Below are positions 42,300-50,932 of a stretch of DNA of 64,000 nucleotides, one piece after another. Under the pieces are notes generated by a model that worked only from the letters and a program-made list of their open reading frames with translations, was not told the DNA's origin and did not search any database. This DNA comes from Pseudomonas koreensis. Lineage in GTDB: Bacteria; Pseudomonadota; Gammaproteobacteria; Pseudomonadales; Pseudomonadaceae. The DNA lies in the NCBI RefSeq assembly GCF_012986595.1, contig NZ_JAAQYM010000001.1, positions 806,001-870,000 of the forward strand. Reading direction: 5' to 3'. The translations under genes were made by a program, and so were the position numbers. How positions within the stretch are numbered: position 1 is the first letter of the stretch; each line of letters starts with the position of its first letter.

Positions 42300-44702
42300 T
42301 CAGACCAGGGTGGTTTTACTGGAGGTGCCTTGCGGATCGTCAAGGATCTCCTGAATCACTTCCAGCACCCGCTTATGCAGTCGAGGCTGACCAGACGCCT
42401 CGGCGACCAGCTTTTCGATGGTGTACGTATCACCCAGCAGATCGATCAGGGTTTTCTGTGTCTTAGTGACCGATGACTTGGCAAACCCGGCCTTGCCCAG
42501 CGATGCCAGCTCGATCAGCGCATCCTTGAGATGACTCAAAGCCTTAGCCCGGTCACCGAGTCCATGCGCTTCAAAACCTTGCACCATCGCTTTGGTGAAC
42601 AACACGGCGCTCAGCGCAATTCCGACAGGCGCGAATACGATACTGATGGCGCCCGCTGCCGCCACGGCCGCGTCGAAGAACAGGCCATTGACGATTTCCC
42701 GCAAGCTTCGGGTCTTTTCATCCACATCGGAAATAACCTTGTTCAAAAGGCTTTTGTAACAGTCATTGAAATCGGTGACGTGAATCCTGCCGTTCAGCGT
42801 TGGTGGGGTCGTGACGCGCGACAACTCTTCAAGATCACGCAGATAGGTGCCCACCTGCGGCTGATGTTTTACATGGAGCCGATCATAAAGATAGTCGCCC
42901 AGACCTCGCGTCTTGACCGCACTGACGAACTCGCTGAACGGGCGCAACTCGCGTCCATCCGGAGCATCAGGCGTGAACAGGTATTCAGCGACGCGCCCTT
43001 CCAGTTTCAGCCGGAACACATAGACACCCTCCACCGGCCGTAACAATAGAAACAACTGGTGCAGAACACTGTGCGTCACGTTGCCGAATGCATCGGCATT
43101 CTTGTTGATTCGGTTTCGATCATTTTCCGCGTAAAGGTCGACTACACCCAACAGTGCAGCAAAGTCCGCCTCGGGAAGTTGGCTATTGAACTTCGCCTGC
43201 ATGATTGCCACCCGCATCCGCCGTTGCAGAATGGCCAAAGCCAGACCTCGCTTGAACAGGCCTTCGGGATGGGAGGCGTTGAGGTCAACCGAACGTAACT
43301 GATCAATGTACTGTTCTCCTGGCCGCAATGTTCTGGACCAACTGGCGATATCACGAATGTCCAGGCCGGTCACCGGCGGGTGCCCTTCGAGCAGCACGAA
43401 GCGCGGGTACAGCGGTTGGCCCGTTTGATCGGCGTAAAAGGCAACTTCACCAACGATCAACTCATGCAGGGTCATCCTCTGTCGTTCGTCGATCTGCACT
43501 TCGATCAGCTCAGGGTTGATGACCACCTTATGGCCTCGTTGCTGCAAGACTTCTTCGACGCGCGACTTGATCAGGTCGCGGCAGAATTTTTCATAGGACG
43601 CGAATCCGCCTTGCCGCACGTGCACGGTCTGCAGCGCCTTGAGCTCGTCATTGATCCTGGTGAACTGCTGACGCAGCTCTTCATCAGCGGTGCGGTAGCC
43701 GTAAGGCGTCTGACTTTCTTCCTCCGACACGCGCCACGCCCGCTCGTTGTTGACCAAGGGAAGGAGGACTTCGTCACCCTGATAGGGTGTCGGCGCCAAT
43801 GCCACGCCGACCCAGGCGTTGGCACGCTGAGACGCTTGCTTGAGGTAAGCGGTGATACGCTCGCGATCCAGCGCATGGCTTTGCCAGGCCAGATAGTCAC
43901 GCCCACGTGCCGTGGCTGTCCATGCCCCGATCTCAAGACTCAGAACCCTGAAGGAGGGCTTCTCGTACCAGTCCCGACCGTCGGGCGAACCCGGGGCATA
44001 CAGCAACCAGCTCTCTTGGCTTTCACCACTATTGCCGACTGCAACCAGATCCTTGAGCGGGCGAGCGTCAGCCTGCAGCAGTAACGGCGCAATGATCAGC
44101 GCCGGGTCGCCGGCAACGGCACGTTGAATCCGCTGCCAGTTGTGGTCGTCCAGATGCCCCTGACACTTGGCGGCAAAACCGCTCAGTAACAGTTGACGAC
44201 GTATGAGGTCATTCATGGCCGCCAATACGCCCTTGCGTTCATAGGCTTTACGCAAGTCCGTCGCGAACGCCACTCGAAAACTGAAGGTAAAGTGCTCTTC
44301 CAGCCATTGCTGGTTCAGACCGGTTGGCAGCCCGTCCCCGGAAAAAGTCAGGGTCCCACGCCTGCCCGGCTCATGCAGGCCATGCAGTAAAAGGTCTACC
44401 AGTGAACGCCGGTCCTCCTGAATGTACGTGCGGTCCGCCGCCTGGAAAACATAGCGCTCGTGAGTGGTGATCAAATCGGGATCCAGCGCATAGCCGAACT
44501 CGAATTGCAGCGCACGGCTCATCAGTGAGTGCGCGTAAGCACGCGAACTGCTGGCGCCTTGCAGTTGCCGGTCCAACTCCGCTTGACTGTCGAGCCACTC
44601 CCGCTCCAGCTCGCAATACTGAAGTTTTTCGCCGGCACCGATATCGTTCAGCCATGTCGGCGAAGTGCATTGAGCAGGAATGTTTACATTCATGACGTTC
44701 AT
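42300..44702 (-). CDS. Large dermonecrotic-toxin-like protein (DUF6543-type)
   Basis: An 800-residue protein, start at ATG 44702 with GGGG upstream. No signal peptide. The sequence resembles the N-terminal and membrane-targeting modules of large Pseudomonas dermonecrotic/Mcf-like toxins: SLVDLLLHGLHEPGRRGTLT, TRINDELKALQ, YLFTPDAPDGRELRPFSEFV, and GLGDYLYDRL. A long hydrophobic region near residues 665-705 (DAAVAAAGAISIVFAPVGIA, LSAVLFTKAMV) may insert in membranes. Full-size relatives carry an enzymatic C-terminal domain; here only about 90 residues follow, so the protein may be truncated or act as a membrane module. Partner genes for export are not visible. Confidence 0.6.
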   Translation of the reverse strand: MNVMNVNIPAQCTSPTWLNDIGAGEKLQYCELEREWLDSQAELDRQLQGASSSRAYAHSLMSRALQFEFGYALDPDLITTHERYVFQAADRTYIQEDRRSLVDLLLHGLHEPGRRGTLTFSGDGLPTGLNQQWLEEHFTFSFRVAFATDLRKAYERKGVLAAMNDLIRRQLLLSGFAAKCQGHLDDHNWQRIQRAVAGDPALIIAPLLLQADARPLKDLVAVGNSGESQESWLLYAPGSPDGRDWYEKPSFRVLSLEIGAWTATARGRDYLAWQSHALDRERITAYLKQASQRANAWVGVALAPTPYQGDEVLLPLVNNERAWRVSEEESQTPYGYRTADEELRQQFTRINDELKALQTVHVRQGGFASYEKFCRDLIKSRVEEVLQQRGHKVVINPELIEVQIDERQRMTLHELIVGEVAFYADQTGQPLYPRFVLLEGHPPVTGLDIRDIASWSRTLRPGEQYIDQLRSVDLNASHPEGLFKRGLALAILQRRMRVAIMQAKFNSQLPEADFAALLGVVDLYAENDRNRINKNADAFGNVTHSVLHQLFLLLRPVEGVYVFRLKLEGRVAEYLFTPDAPDGRELRPFSEFVSAVKTRGLGDYLYDRLHVKHQPQVGTYLRDLEELSRVTTPPTLNGRIHVTDFNDCYKSLLNKVISDVDEKTRSLREIVNGLFFDAAVAAAGAISIVFAPVGIALSAVLFTKAMVQGFEAHGLGDRAKALSHLKDALIELASLGKAGFAKSSVTKTQKTLIDLLGDTYTIEKLVAEASGQPRLHKRVLEVIQEILDDPQGTSSKTTLV

Positions 44703-45656
44703 TAATTACCCCTATTAAAGTTGATTAGCCAATTCAAGAATTGGACAACCAATCTAATTCGGAACAAACAAGCATCAAACATCATAACCAATACTAAAAA
44801 ACCACAAACTTAACGGCATATGACGCTGCAATTACACTGAAACAAAAAATCGCCCACCTTAACAGCCATTTAACTAACTTTTCTTGCCAATGCCCTGCCT
44901 GGCTTACTCGTAACTATAACTTCACATCCGCATCGGCCCGACAGTTTCACATCATGCAAAGTTATCAGTAGGAAGTCGGCAATATATTGATTAGAAGATC
45001 GTGAGCCCCCGACTGCTGTTCACGCTTGACCGGTGAGGCGCAGTCAATCGCAGCCCTGCTGCACAGGGTACCGGCAGCATAAATATTCGCCCGCGCAGAG
45101 CAGGCTGACGTAATCGAGACGTCGGACTGTTGCATGCCCCGTAACAGTGCATGTCCGGAATCGCTATTTTTCCTTTGCGCTCAAGCGCTTATTCTGCACG
45201 GGCTTTCGCGGCACACGCCGCACAGCACGACGCCTTGGCCACTGAGCAATTCGCGTCATGGCTGACCAATTTCAGATGAGTCGAATTGTCGATTGATCGC
45301 CCCGGTGTTCACTGACGTTGATTTGTAGCTCCTTGATCCAACGTCTTACCTTGGCCGCTGCGTTTGCAGCGGCCTTTTTTTGCCTGATGAAAAGCAGACG
45401 TCCCTTCCCACAGGAAAACTCCGATAAAACCATCGGAAATTTCTCGTTGCATAGCAGTACGCAACCCTGCGCATCAAAAACCGTTCGAAAGTTCATTCAA
45501 CACAAGAAGCATTGACCTACGGGGTTCTCAGACTTGTGAACTCAGGCTTTGTTGTAGCCTGAAACGACTCATGCATTGCCTGGTGAAGGATCGTATTGCC
45601 GACAGCAATGACTTTTTCCATAAGCCGATAACGCCATCACGCACATTCAAAAGGAT
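44703..45656. other. Long AT-richer gap between two toxin genes
   Basis: No convincing gene in 954 bases. The first 250 bases are strikingly AT-rich compared with the rest of the window and probably hold the promoter of the 800-residue toxin gene. The right half contains a strong plus-strand terminator at 45353-45381 that no gene explains, a foldable stretch at 45124-45156 (GGACTGTT ... AACAGTGCATGTCC) and a small hairpin TCCGAT/ATCGGA at 45420-45437. Short frames at 45272-45496 (minus) and 45318-45515 (plus) lack ribosome sites and family likeness. Confidence 0.6.
45353..45381 (+). terminator. Orphan Rho-independent terminator
   Basis: GGCCGCTGC (45353-45361) and GCAGCGGCC (45366-45374) form a perfect 9-bp stem with a GTTT loop, then seven T. 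No plus-strand coding gene ends upstream, so it may end a small RNA or be left from a lost gene. Confidence 0.85.
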
Positions 45657-45662
45657 ATGAAT

Positions 45663-47720
45663 ATGCAAAACCCACCGAGGCCACCCAACAGGCCAGGTTT
45701 TCTGCAGATCGACACGCCGCTCGAAATAAAAGGCGTTGCTCCTGACCATATGCGGCCAGGCCCGCGTACTTCGAATGACAATCGCGCGGGTCCATTTGGT
45801 CACGGCGTAAGTGCCTACAACCAGAATCTGCAAACAATCCGCACAACGACTCAAGCGCTGGATCAGGACTTTCAAAACAGACTCGGCCAACTACCGCAGG
45901 CCATCGAAGCCGACCTCGCAACCGTCCGATCCGAAGGCGCCACTCATCCACTTCCACCCCTGCAGTCCGTTGTCCGGGAACTTGGCGTGCTGCACACACT
46001 GAGCCAACGCAAGGCGAACGAGTTTCACAGCAAGACGCTGGCAGCCCATGAGTTTTATGGCGGCGATCCATTCAATCGGCATGTCAACGCGTTCATGACC
46101 AAGGCCACGACCATGGAAAAATGGCCGGGTCCCAATGGCATCGCCATGCAAGCACTGCAAAGATCGCTGCATGCCGCCAACGATGCCCGGTTGGCTGCCC
46201 GGTTTCTGCAGTCGCTCCAACAGCGCACGGCCGATCTGCAAAATATCCTGGCGGTGCTGCAAGCTGCTGAACAGTCGCGTTTGGCGGCCGAACGTATCGC
46301 CGCCGAACACGCGCAAATTCAGGCACAAGCCAAAGCGCAGGCAGAAGCGCTCGCCCAGCTGCAGGCGCGCGAAAACGCGCGACTGGCAGCACTGGCGCAA
46401 GCGCAGCGACAAGCCGCCGAACAAGCACGAATCGCTGCCGAAATAGCCGCCCGGCAAGTGGCGGAAGAACAGACACGGCTTGCAACCCTGGCCGAAGCCG
46501 AGCGTCAGGCCGAACTTCTCCGAGCGCAAGCCGAACGACAGGAATACGAGAGAACGGCAACGCCCGAGATCCATAGTGTTTTCCCTGCGTCAGGCACAGC
46601 AGCATCGGTCCCGACCTTCGCTGCGGCCTCGACAGTCATTGCGCTCTCACCTGACAAAGTCCTGGCGATACACAGCGCGCTGCGCTCAGCGGTGCAAGTC
46701 GTCACGGCAGCCGGCACTGCGGCGCTAGGGTCGGCGCTCGTCGGTTTCGCCGCACTGCTGATGCCGTCACGACTGGGCAATGGCGAACGCTGGGTGATGA
46801 GCGTGCCGCTGGCGGAACTGACAACTGAACACCGCTCCTCCCTGAGTGAAATCGCCGACCGTCAGGGCTCCGTGGATCTCCCGCTGGGCCTGGGCTTCAG
46901 ATCCATCAGCAGCGGCATAGAAGCCTTCGCCATCACCACAGATGGCTTCGATCTTCGCACTGACGTTCCCGTGGTGAATGCCGACTACAACGAGCAAACC
47001 GGCCTTTACCAAATCGCCATGCCGGGATCGCCGGGTGACTTCCTGACCTGGACCCCGATAGTCACACCGGGTGACAGTTCCACTGTCCTGCCGACCACCG
47101 AAACCCGAACCGCACCTCTAACCGGAGCATCGATCATACCGATCGAGGGGCGCCTGGACCTGCACCCCATCGTGGTGGACGGCTGGGAACGTTTCATCAT
47201 CGTCTTCCCGGATGATTCGGGGATTGCACCACTGTATGTGGTGTTCAGCAGTCCATATGAGGGGGCCACCGTCCGAGGCAAATACAGTGGCCGCCTGTTC
47301 AATCCGGAGCAGGCGGGTGGACCGGTACTTGATCTGGACTGGCGTAAGGCCGTCATCAACCGCGCGGGCATAGATGCGGTAAAGATGCATACCGTCCGTT
47401 TAAACCAATCGGACGCAAACGACATCATGATTCAACGTCTGGAAAAAATACTGGGAGGGTACACGGAAGTTACCCATACCGATTTGCGCTACTACACTCA
47501 TGAAATACGAGAGCTGGAGCGTTATCGGGCATTCGGCTACAGCGACAACATATCACCTCCCGAAGATACCCCTATTTGGAACAACGCTCACACGGCAACA
47601 CTTGAAGACTACAAACTCGGTAATGAACTGACACTTCTCTATACCGAGGAAGCCATTAATGCAATGAATGCGCAAGACCAGAGAGAGTACGAACAAGACA
47701 TGAGGAGCTTCGGCCAATGA
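45663..47720 (+). CDS. S-type-pyocin-domain toxin (bacteriocin-like polymorphic toxin)
   Basis: A 685-residue protein if started at ATG 45663 (AAGGA seven bases upstream; ATG 45657 is too close to it). Order: a Pro-rich N-terminus; an Ala/Gln-rich coiled region about residues 200-300 (AAEQSRLAAERIAAEHAQIQ onward); a hydrophobic segment near 350 (TAAGTAALGSALVGFAALLM); a pyocin-S translocation domain (ASIIPIEGRLDLHPIVVDGW; PLYVVFSSPYEGATVRGKYS); and a C-terminal toxin module of about 125 residues (LEKILGGYTEVTHTDLRYYT, ELERYRAFGYS, WNNAHTATLEDYKLG). The module is probably a nuclease of unassigned type. The immunity gene overlaps its stop. Confidence 0.78.
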   Translation: MQNPPRPPNRPGFLQIDTPLEIKGVAPDHMRPGPRTSNDNRAGPFGHGVSAYNQNLQTIRTTTQALDQDFQNRLGQLPQAIEADLATVRSEGATHPLPPLQSVVRELGVLHTLSQRKANEFHSKTLAAHEFYGGDPFNRHVNAFMTKATTMEKWPGPNGIAMQALQRSLHAANDARLAARFLQSLQQRTADLQNILAVLQAAEQSRLAAERIAAEHAQIQAQAKAQAEALAQLQARENARLAALAQAQRQAAEQARIAAEIAARQVAEEQTRLATLAEAERQAELLRAQAERQEYERTATPEIHSVFPASGTAASVPTFAAASTVIALSPDKVLAIHSALRSAVQVVTAAGTAALGSALVGFAALLMPSRLGNGERWVMSVPLAELTTEHRSSLSEIADRQGSVDLPLGLGFRSISSGIEAFAITTDGFDLRTDVPVVNADYNEQTGLYQIAMPGSPGDFLTWTPIVTPGDSSTVLPTTETRTAPLTGASIIPIEGRLDLHPIVVDGWERFIIVFPDDSGIAPLYVVFSSPYEGATVRGKYSGRLFNPEQAGGPVLDLDWRKAVINRAGIDAVKMHTVRLNQSDANDIMIQRLEKILGGYTEVTHTDLRYYTHEIRELERYRAFGYSDNISPPEDTPIWNNAHTATLEDYKLGNELTLLYTEEAINAMNAQDQREYEQDMRSFGQ

Positions 47721-47974
47721 ATACTGTCGAAAAGATCATCAAAAATGAACCCGTTGCCGATGCTTTATCCCTCTTCGCTCTGATATGGCCGGCAATGCGC
47801 ATTGACAGTATGTATGGGCGATATCGCCACGAAGTAATATCGGAGGGTGTTCTGATAGACACTTACACTTCATTATTCAAAGACGGGATATTGTCCAGCG
47901 ACGAAAACGGGAAAACCGTTAAAGGTCCAAATTGGACTGCACCGCCATTCATGATAGAAAAACGCTACGAGTAA
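47717..47974 (+). CDS. Probable immunity protein to the pyocin-like toxin
   Basis: An 85-residue protein whose ATG overlaps the toxin stop by four bases (ATGA), the standard layout of bacteriocin immunity genes. Starts MNTVEKIIKNEPVADALSLF; no signal peptide, one moderately hydrophobic helix (ALSLFALIWPAM). No family recognised. It is less GC-rich than the chromosome genes, consistent with transfer together with the toxin. Role by position: bind and block the C-terminal toxin module in the producing cell. Confidence 0.72.
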   Translation: MNTVEKIIKNEPVADALSLFALIWPAMRIDSMYGRYRHEVISEGVLIDTYTSLFKDGILSSDENGKTVKGPNWTAPPFMIEKRYE

Positions 47975-47979
47975 ACATC

Positions 47980-48016
47980 AAAAAGCCACCCGACTGTTAT
48001 CTGGACGTCGGGTGGC
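47980..48016 (-). terminator. Terminator between immunity gene and SDR
   Basis: GCCACCCGAC (47985-47994) and GTCGGGTGGC (48007-48016) give a perfect 10-bp stem. On the minus strand it is followed by TTTTTG, so it mainly ends the SDR transcript; it may also stop the toxin transcript. Confidence 0.85.
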
Positions 48017-48025
48017 CATCAGGTC

Positions 48026-48937
48026 TTATAACGAATACTTCTGCAAATTCCCCATCATCTCCTTCAACGCCTCAATATTGTCCTTCGGATGCGCCGCGCC
48101 CTCGAAGTCGCAGATTTGCTGCCAGTGTGCGGCGACATCTTCCGGAGAGAAGCCGCTGCGCGGATCGAAGCCGGCGCCGAGGCTGCGTTCCCAACGCACC
48201 TTGCCCATCCAGCCGCCACCGACCTCGAACAAACCAGAGGTTTCCTCGCACTGTGCGCTGGCCAGGTACACCACCAACGGGCTGACCAGTTCTGGCTTGA
48301 GCTGTTCGAACACCTGCGGCGGGATCAGCCCTTCGGTCATGCGCGTGCCGCCCGTCGGGGCGATGGCGTTGACCAGAATGTTGTTCTTGCGCCCCTCAAT
48401 GGCGAGGGTACGGGTCAAACCGTAGAGGCCGAGTTTGGCCATGCCGTAGTTGGACTGGCCGAAGTTGCCGTAGATGCCCGAGGTCGAGGCGGTGAAGATC
48501 ACCCGGCCGTAGTTTTGCTCGCGCAGGTGCGGCCACGCGGCGCGGGTGACTTTGTAGGCGCCTTCGACGTGGACGCGATAGACCAGATCCCAGTCGGCGT
48601 CATCCATCTTGTGGAAGGTCTTGTCGCGCAGAATCCCGGCGTTGTTCACCACCACGTCGACCCGGCCGAACGCATCCAGTGCGTTCTGCACCAGTTTGTC
48701 GCCGTTGGTGACCGAGTCGTGGTTGGCCTCGGCGATCCCGCCGGCCTCGCGAATTTCTGCCACCACGCGATCAGCGGCGGAGGCATTGGCGCCCTCGCCC
48801 TGGGTCGAACCGCCGAGGTCGTTGACCAGCACTCTGGCGCCGTGCCGGGCGAACAGCAACGCGTGCGCCCGGCCCAAGCCACCACCAGCTCCGGTGACGA
48901 TCACGACTTTATCTTCGAAACGTACGGACTCATTCAT
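48026..48937 (-). CDS. Short-chain dehydrogenase (hydroxyacyl-CoA dehydrogenase-like SDR)
   Basis: A 303-residue protein starting MNESVRFEDKVVIVTGAGGG. It has the SDR cofactor motif TGAGGGLGRAHAL, NNAG (VVNNAGILRDKTF), the Ser in TASTSGIYG and YGMAKLGL with Tyr/Lys. The sequence NDLGGSTQGEGANASAADRV is shared with SDRs related to the dehydrogenase part of the peroxisomal multifunctional (MFE-2) type. Probable role: (R)-3-hydroxyacyl-CoA or similar oxidation. The aldolase/hydrolase pair lies upstream on the same strand but is separated by 180 bases and a REP-like hairpin. Confidence 0.85.
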   Translation of the reverse strand: MNESVRFEDKVVIVTGAGGGLGRAHALLFARHGARVLVNDLGGSTQGEGANASAADRVVAEIREAGGIAEANHDSVTNGDKLVQNALDAFGRVDVVVNNAGILRDKTFHKMDDADWDLVYRVHVEGAYKVTRAAWPHLREQNYGRVIFTASTSGIYGNFGQSNYGMAKLGLYGLTRTLAIEGRKNNILVNAIAPTGGTRMTEGLIPPQVFEQLKPELVSPLVVYLASAQCEETSGLFEVGGGWMGKVRWERSLGAGFDPRSGFSPEDVAAHWQQICDFEGAAHPKDNIEALKEMMGNLQKYSL

Positions 48938-49066
48938 CGGGACAACTCCAGCAGGCCGAGGGACAGTGACCCGAGTGTCAGGCACGGGGCTTTCGGTCAC
49001 AACGAACACGGTTGGGGCTGAATGGTGGGCGATAAGGCTGGGGGATGATGAATGCCACTTTTTAGC

Positions 49067-49094
49067 GTGGCGAGGGAACGTGCGCCCTCGCCAC
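49067..49094. repeat. Single REP-like palindrome
   Basis: GTGGCGAGGG and CCCTCGCCAC with eight bases between, in the gap between the hydrolase and SDR genes; the short loop suggests a decayed or solitary form of the GTGGCGAGGG family. Confidence 0.75.
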
Positions 49095-49118
49095 AAATGA
49101 TTCGATAAAGCTCAAACC

Positions 49119-50021
49119 TCAGGAGCACGCCACTTTGCGCGGCGGCAGCGCCAGGCGATCCCGAAATGCCAGGTAATGCTTGAGCACCTGCACCGGTGCT
49201 TCGATCTGCGGATAGTGGCCGATGCCCGGCAACAGCACGGTGTCCGCGTCAGCAATCAACTGCCGGTAACGCTCGACCATGTGCGCGCCGGAGATCGGAT
49301 CGACTTCGCCGTCGATCACCCGCAGCGGCACTTCATCGCGCTGCATGGCCGCCACCCAGCGGTCGCGCTGCACCCGGCGTTCGGGGATGTAGCCGATCAG
49401 TTTGTGCATGATGCGCGGACCGCGATGGGTCTCGATCAGGCTCCAGAAATCATCCAGCTCGCTTTCGGACGGGCCGGTCTGCGGGCCGAAAATGTGCCGA
49501 AAACTTTTCACCAGACCGTCGCGGTTGAACGCTCGGCCAATCATCCAGCCCAAGGGGCTGAGCAGCAGTTTCTGCATCAGCACCGGACGATGGGTTTCCG
49601 GGAACAGCCCGCCGTTGAGGAACACGCAACTGGCGACTTCAATGCGCTGTTCGTAATGCCGGGCGAGCAGTTCCTGGGCAACGCTGTCGCCGTAATCGTG
49701 GGCCAGTACATGGATCGGCTGCTCGACCTGAAGATCTGCCAGCAGCGCTTGCTGCAAGTCGGCCTGTTCCAGCAGGCTGTAGCTGTGATTCAACGGTTTG
49801 GCCGAATCACCGAAACCGAGCATGTCACAGGCGATCACCCGATAACGCTGGGCCAGGGGTTGCCACAGGTAATGCCAGTCCCAACTGGCGGTCGGAAAGC
49901 CGTGGATCAGCAGCAGCGGCTCGCCCTGCCCTGCCGTCCAGTAGCGGATCGAGTGGCCGCGAAAGACAAACGTCCGGCTGTGCTTGCGCCAGACACACAG
50001 TGGAATCTCGGCAAGAGGCAT
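49119..50021 (-). CDS. Alpha/beta hydrolase with Asp nucleophile (epoxide hydrolase/MEST-like)
   Basis: A 300-residue protein with the alpha/beta-hydrolase core: oxyanion HGFPTASWDWHYLW, then CDMLGFGDSAKP, and the nucleophile elbow LAHDYGDSVAQELL. Asp replaces the usual Ser at the elbow, as in epoxide hydrolases and haloalkane dehalogenases, and HDYGD resembles the MEST group. The acid (near RVIDGEVDPISG) and catalytic His (GIGHYPQIEAP) are in place. The substrate is unknown. It starts at the last base of the class II aldolase gene (TAATG), so the two are co-translated. Confidence 0.82.
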   Translation of the reverse strand: MPLAEIPLCVWRKHSRTFVFRGHSIRYWTAGQGEPLLLIHGFPTASWDWHYLWQPLAQRYRVIACDMLGFGDSAKPLNHSYSLLEQADLQQALLADLQVEQPIHVLAHDYGDSVAQELLARHYEQRIEVASCVFLNGGLFPETHRPVLMQKLLLSPLGWMIGRAFNRDGLVKSFRHIFGPQTGPSESELDDFWSLIETHRGPRIMHKLIGYIPERRVQRDRWVAAMQRDEVPLRVIDGEVDPISGAHMVERYRQLIADADTVLLPGIGHYPQIEAPVQVLKHYLAFRDRLALPPRKVACS

Positions 50022-50812
50022 TAGAGTTTATATCCGGGGTCTTGTTTATCGAGTTTGCGCAGCAACGCCGGCCAGGCCAACGCGCCACCCATGCCTTGAG
50101 CACTCTTGGTGACGCCGGCGATCATCGCTTTGGCGCCCGCCAGAATCTGCGGTTCGATGGCAATCAGTTCGGCACCGCCGGTCTGCGCCATGACCTGAAT
50201 GTCGCAGGCGCGCTGGAAGGTGAACATCATCAGAAAGGTGTCGGCGATGGTGCCGCCGCAGGTCAGCAACCCGTGGTTGTGCAGCATCAGGAAATTGTTC
50301 TCGCCCAGATCAGCCTGCAAGCGCGCCTTTTCTTCGTGATTCAGCGCCACGCCTTCATAGCCGTGATAAGCCAGGCTCGACAGCACAAATAACGACTGCT
50401 GACTGATCGGCAAAATCCCCTGCTTTTGCGCCGACACCGCCACGCCGGACGCGGTGTGGGTGTGCAGTACACAAACCACATCGTGCCGCACTTCGTGCAC
50501 GGCGCTGTGGATGGTGTAACCGGCGGGATTGATGTCGTAAGGGCTGTCCATGAGCTTGTTGCCGGCCTGATCGACTTTGACCAGGCTCGACGCAGTGATC
50601 TCATGGAACATCAAGCCGAACGGATTGATCAGGAAATCTTCGGTGCCCGGCACCTTGGCGGAAATGTGGGTGAAGATCAGGTCGTCCCAGCCATGCAGCG
50701 CGACCAGGCGATAACAGGCGGCGAGATCGACCCGGGTCTGCCACTCCGCGGCACTGACCTGGTCTTTGACATTAAGGGACGATTGGACGGGGGCTACGCT
50801 CACTGTATGCAC
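50021..50812 (-). CDS. Class II aldolase/adducin-family protein
   Basis: A 263-residue protein. The family core is visible: a first domain (LVALHGWDDLIFTHISAKVP; NPFGLMFHEITASSLVKVD) and metal-binding histidines in VCVLHTHTASGVAVSAQ and MLHNHGLLTCGG. Members include fuculose-1-P aldolase, ribulose-phosphate epimerase and decarboxylases; this branch (LMFHEITASSL) is not a known sugar enzyme. The stop touches the hydrolase start (TAATG). No dedicated regulator is seen. Confidence 0.85.
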   Translation of the reverse strand: MHTVSVAPVQSSLNVKDQVSAAEWQTRVDLAACYRLVALHGWDDLIFTHISAKVPGTEDFLINPFGLMFHEITASSLVKVDQAGNKLMDSPYDINPAGYTIHSAVHEVRHDVVCVLHTHTASGVAVSAQKQGILPISQQSLFVLSSLAYHGYEGVALNHEEKARLQADLGENNFLMLHNHGLLTCGGTIADTFLMMFTFQRACDIQVMAQTGGAELIAIEPQILAGAKAMIAGVTKSAQGMGGALAWPALLRKLDKQDPGYKL

Positions 50813-50932
50813 CTCTGTTCTTGTTGTCTGGCACGTGTCAGCAGTCTAGTCAGCTCCTGGGGCTCACGTAGTTGCATTGCCAGCCAGCTTGATGACTGAG
50901 CGGGTCAGCAATGCAGACAGCTTGGATCCATG

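Noticed and set aside
45272..45515. Small frames of 74 (minus) and 65 (plus) residues in the toxin gap
   Set aside because: No ribosome site or family likeness; one overlaps the orphan terminator.
45560..45610. PrtN P-box before the pyocin-like toxin
   Set aside because: ATTGCC occurs twice here, but the GT positions and the regular repeat of a P-box do not fit.
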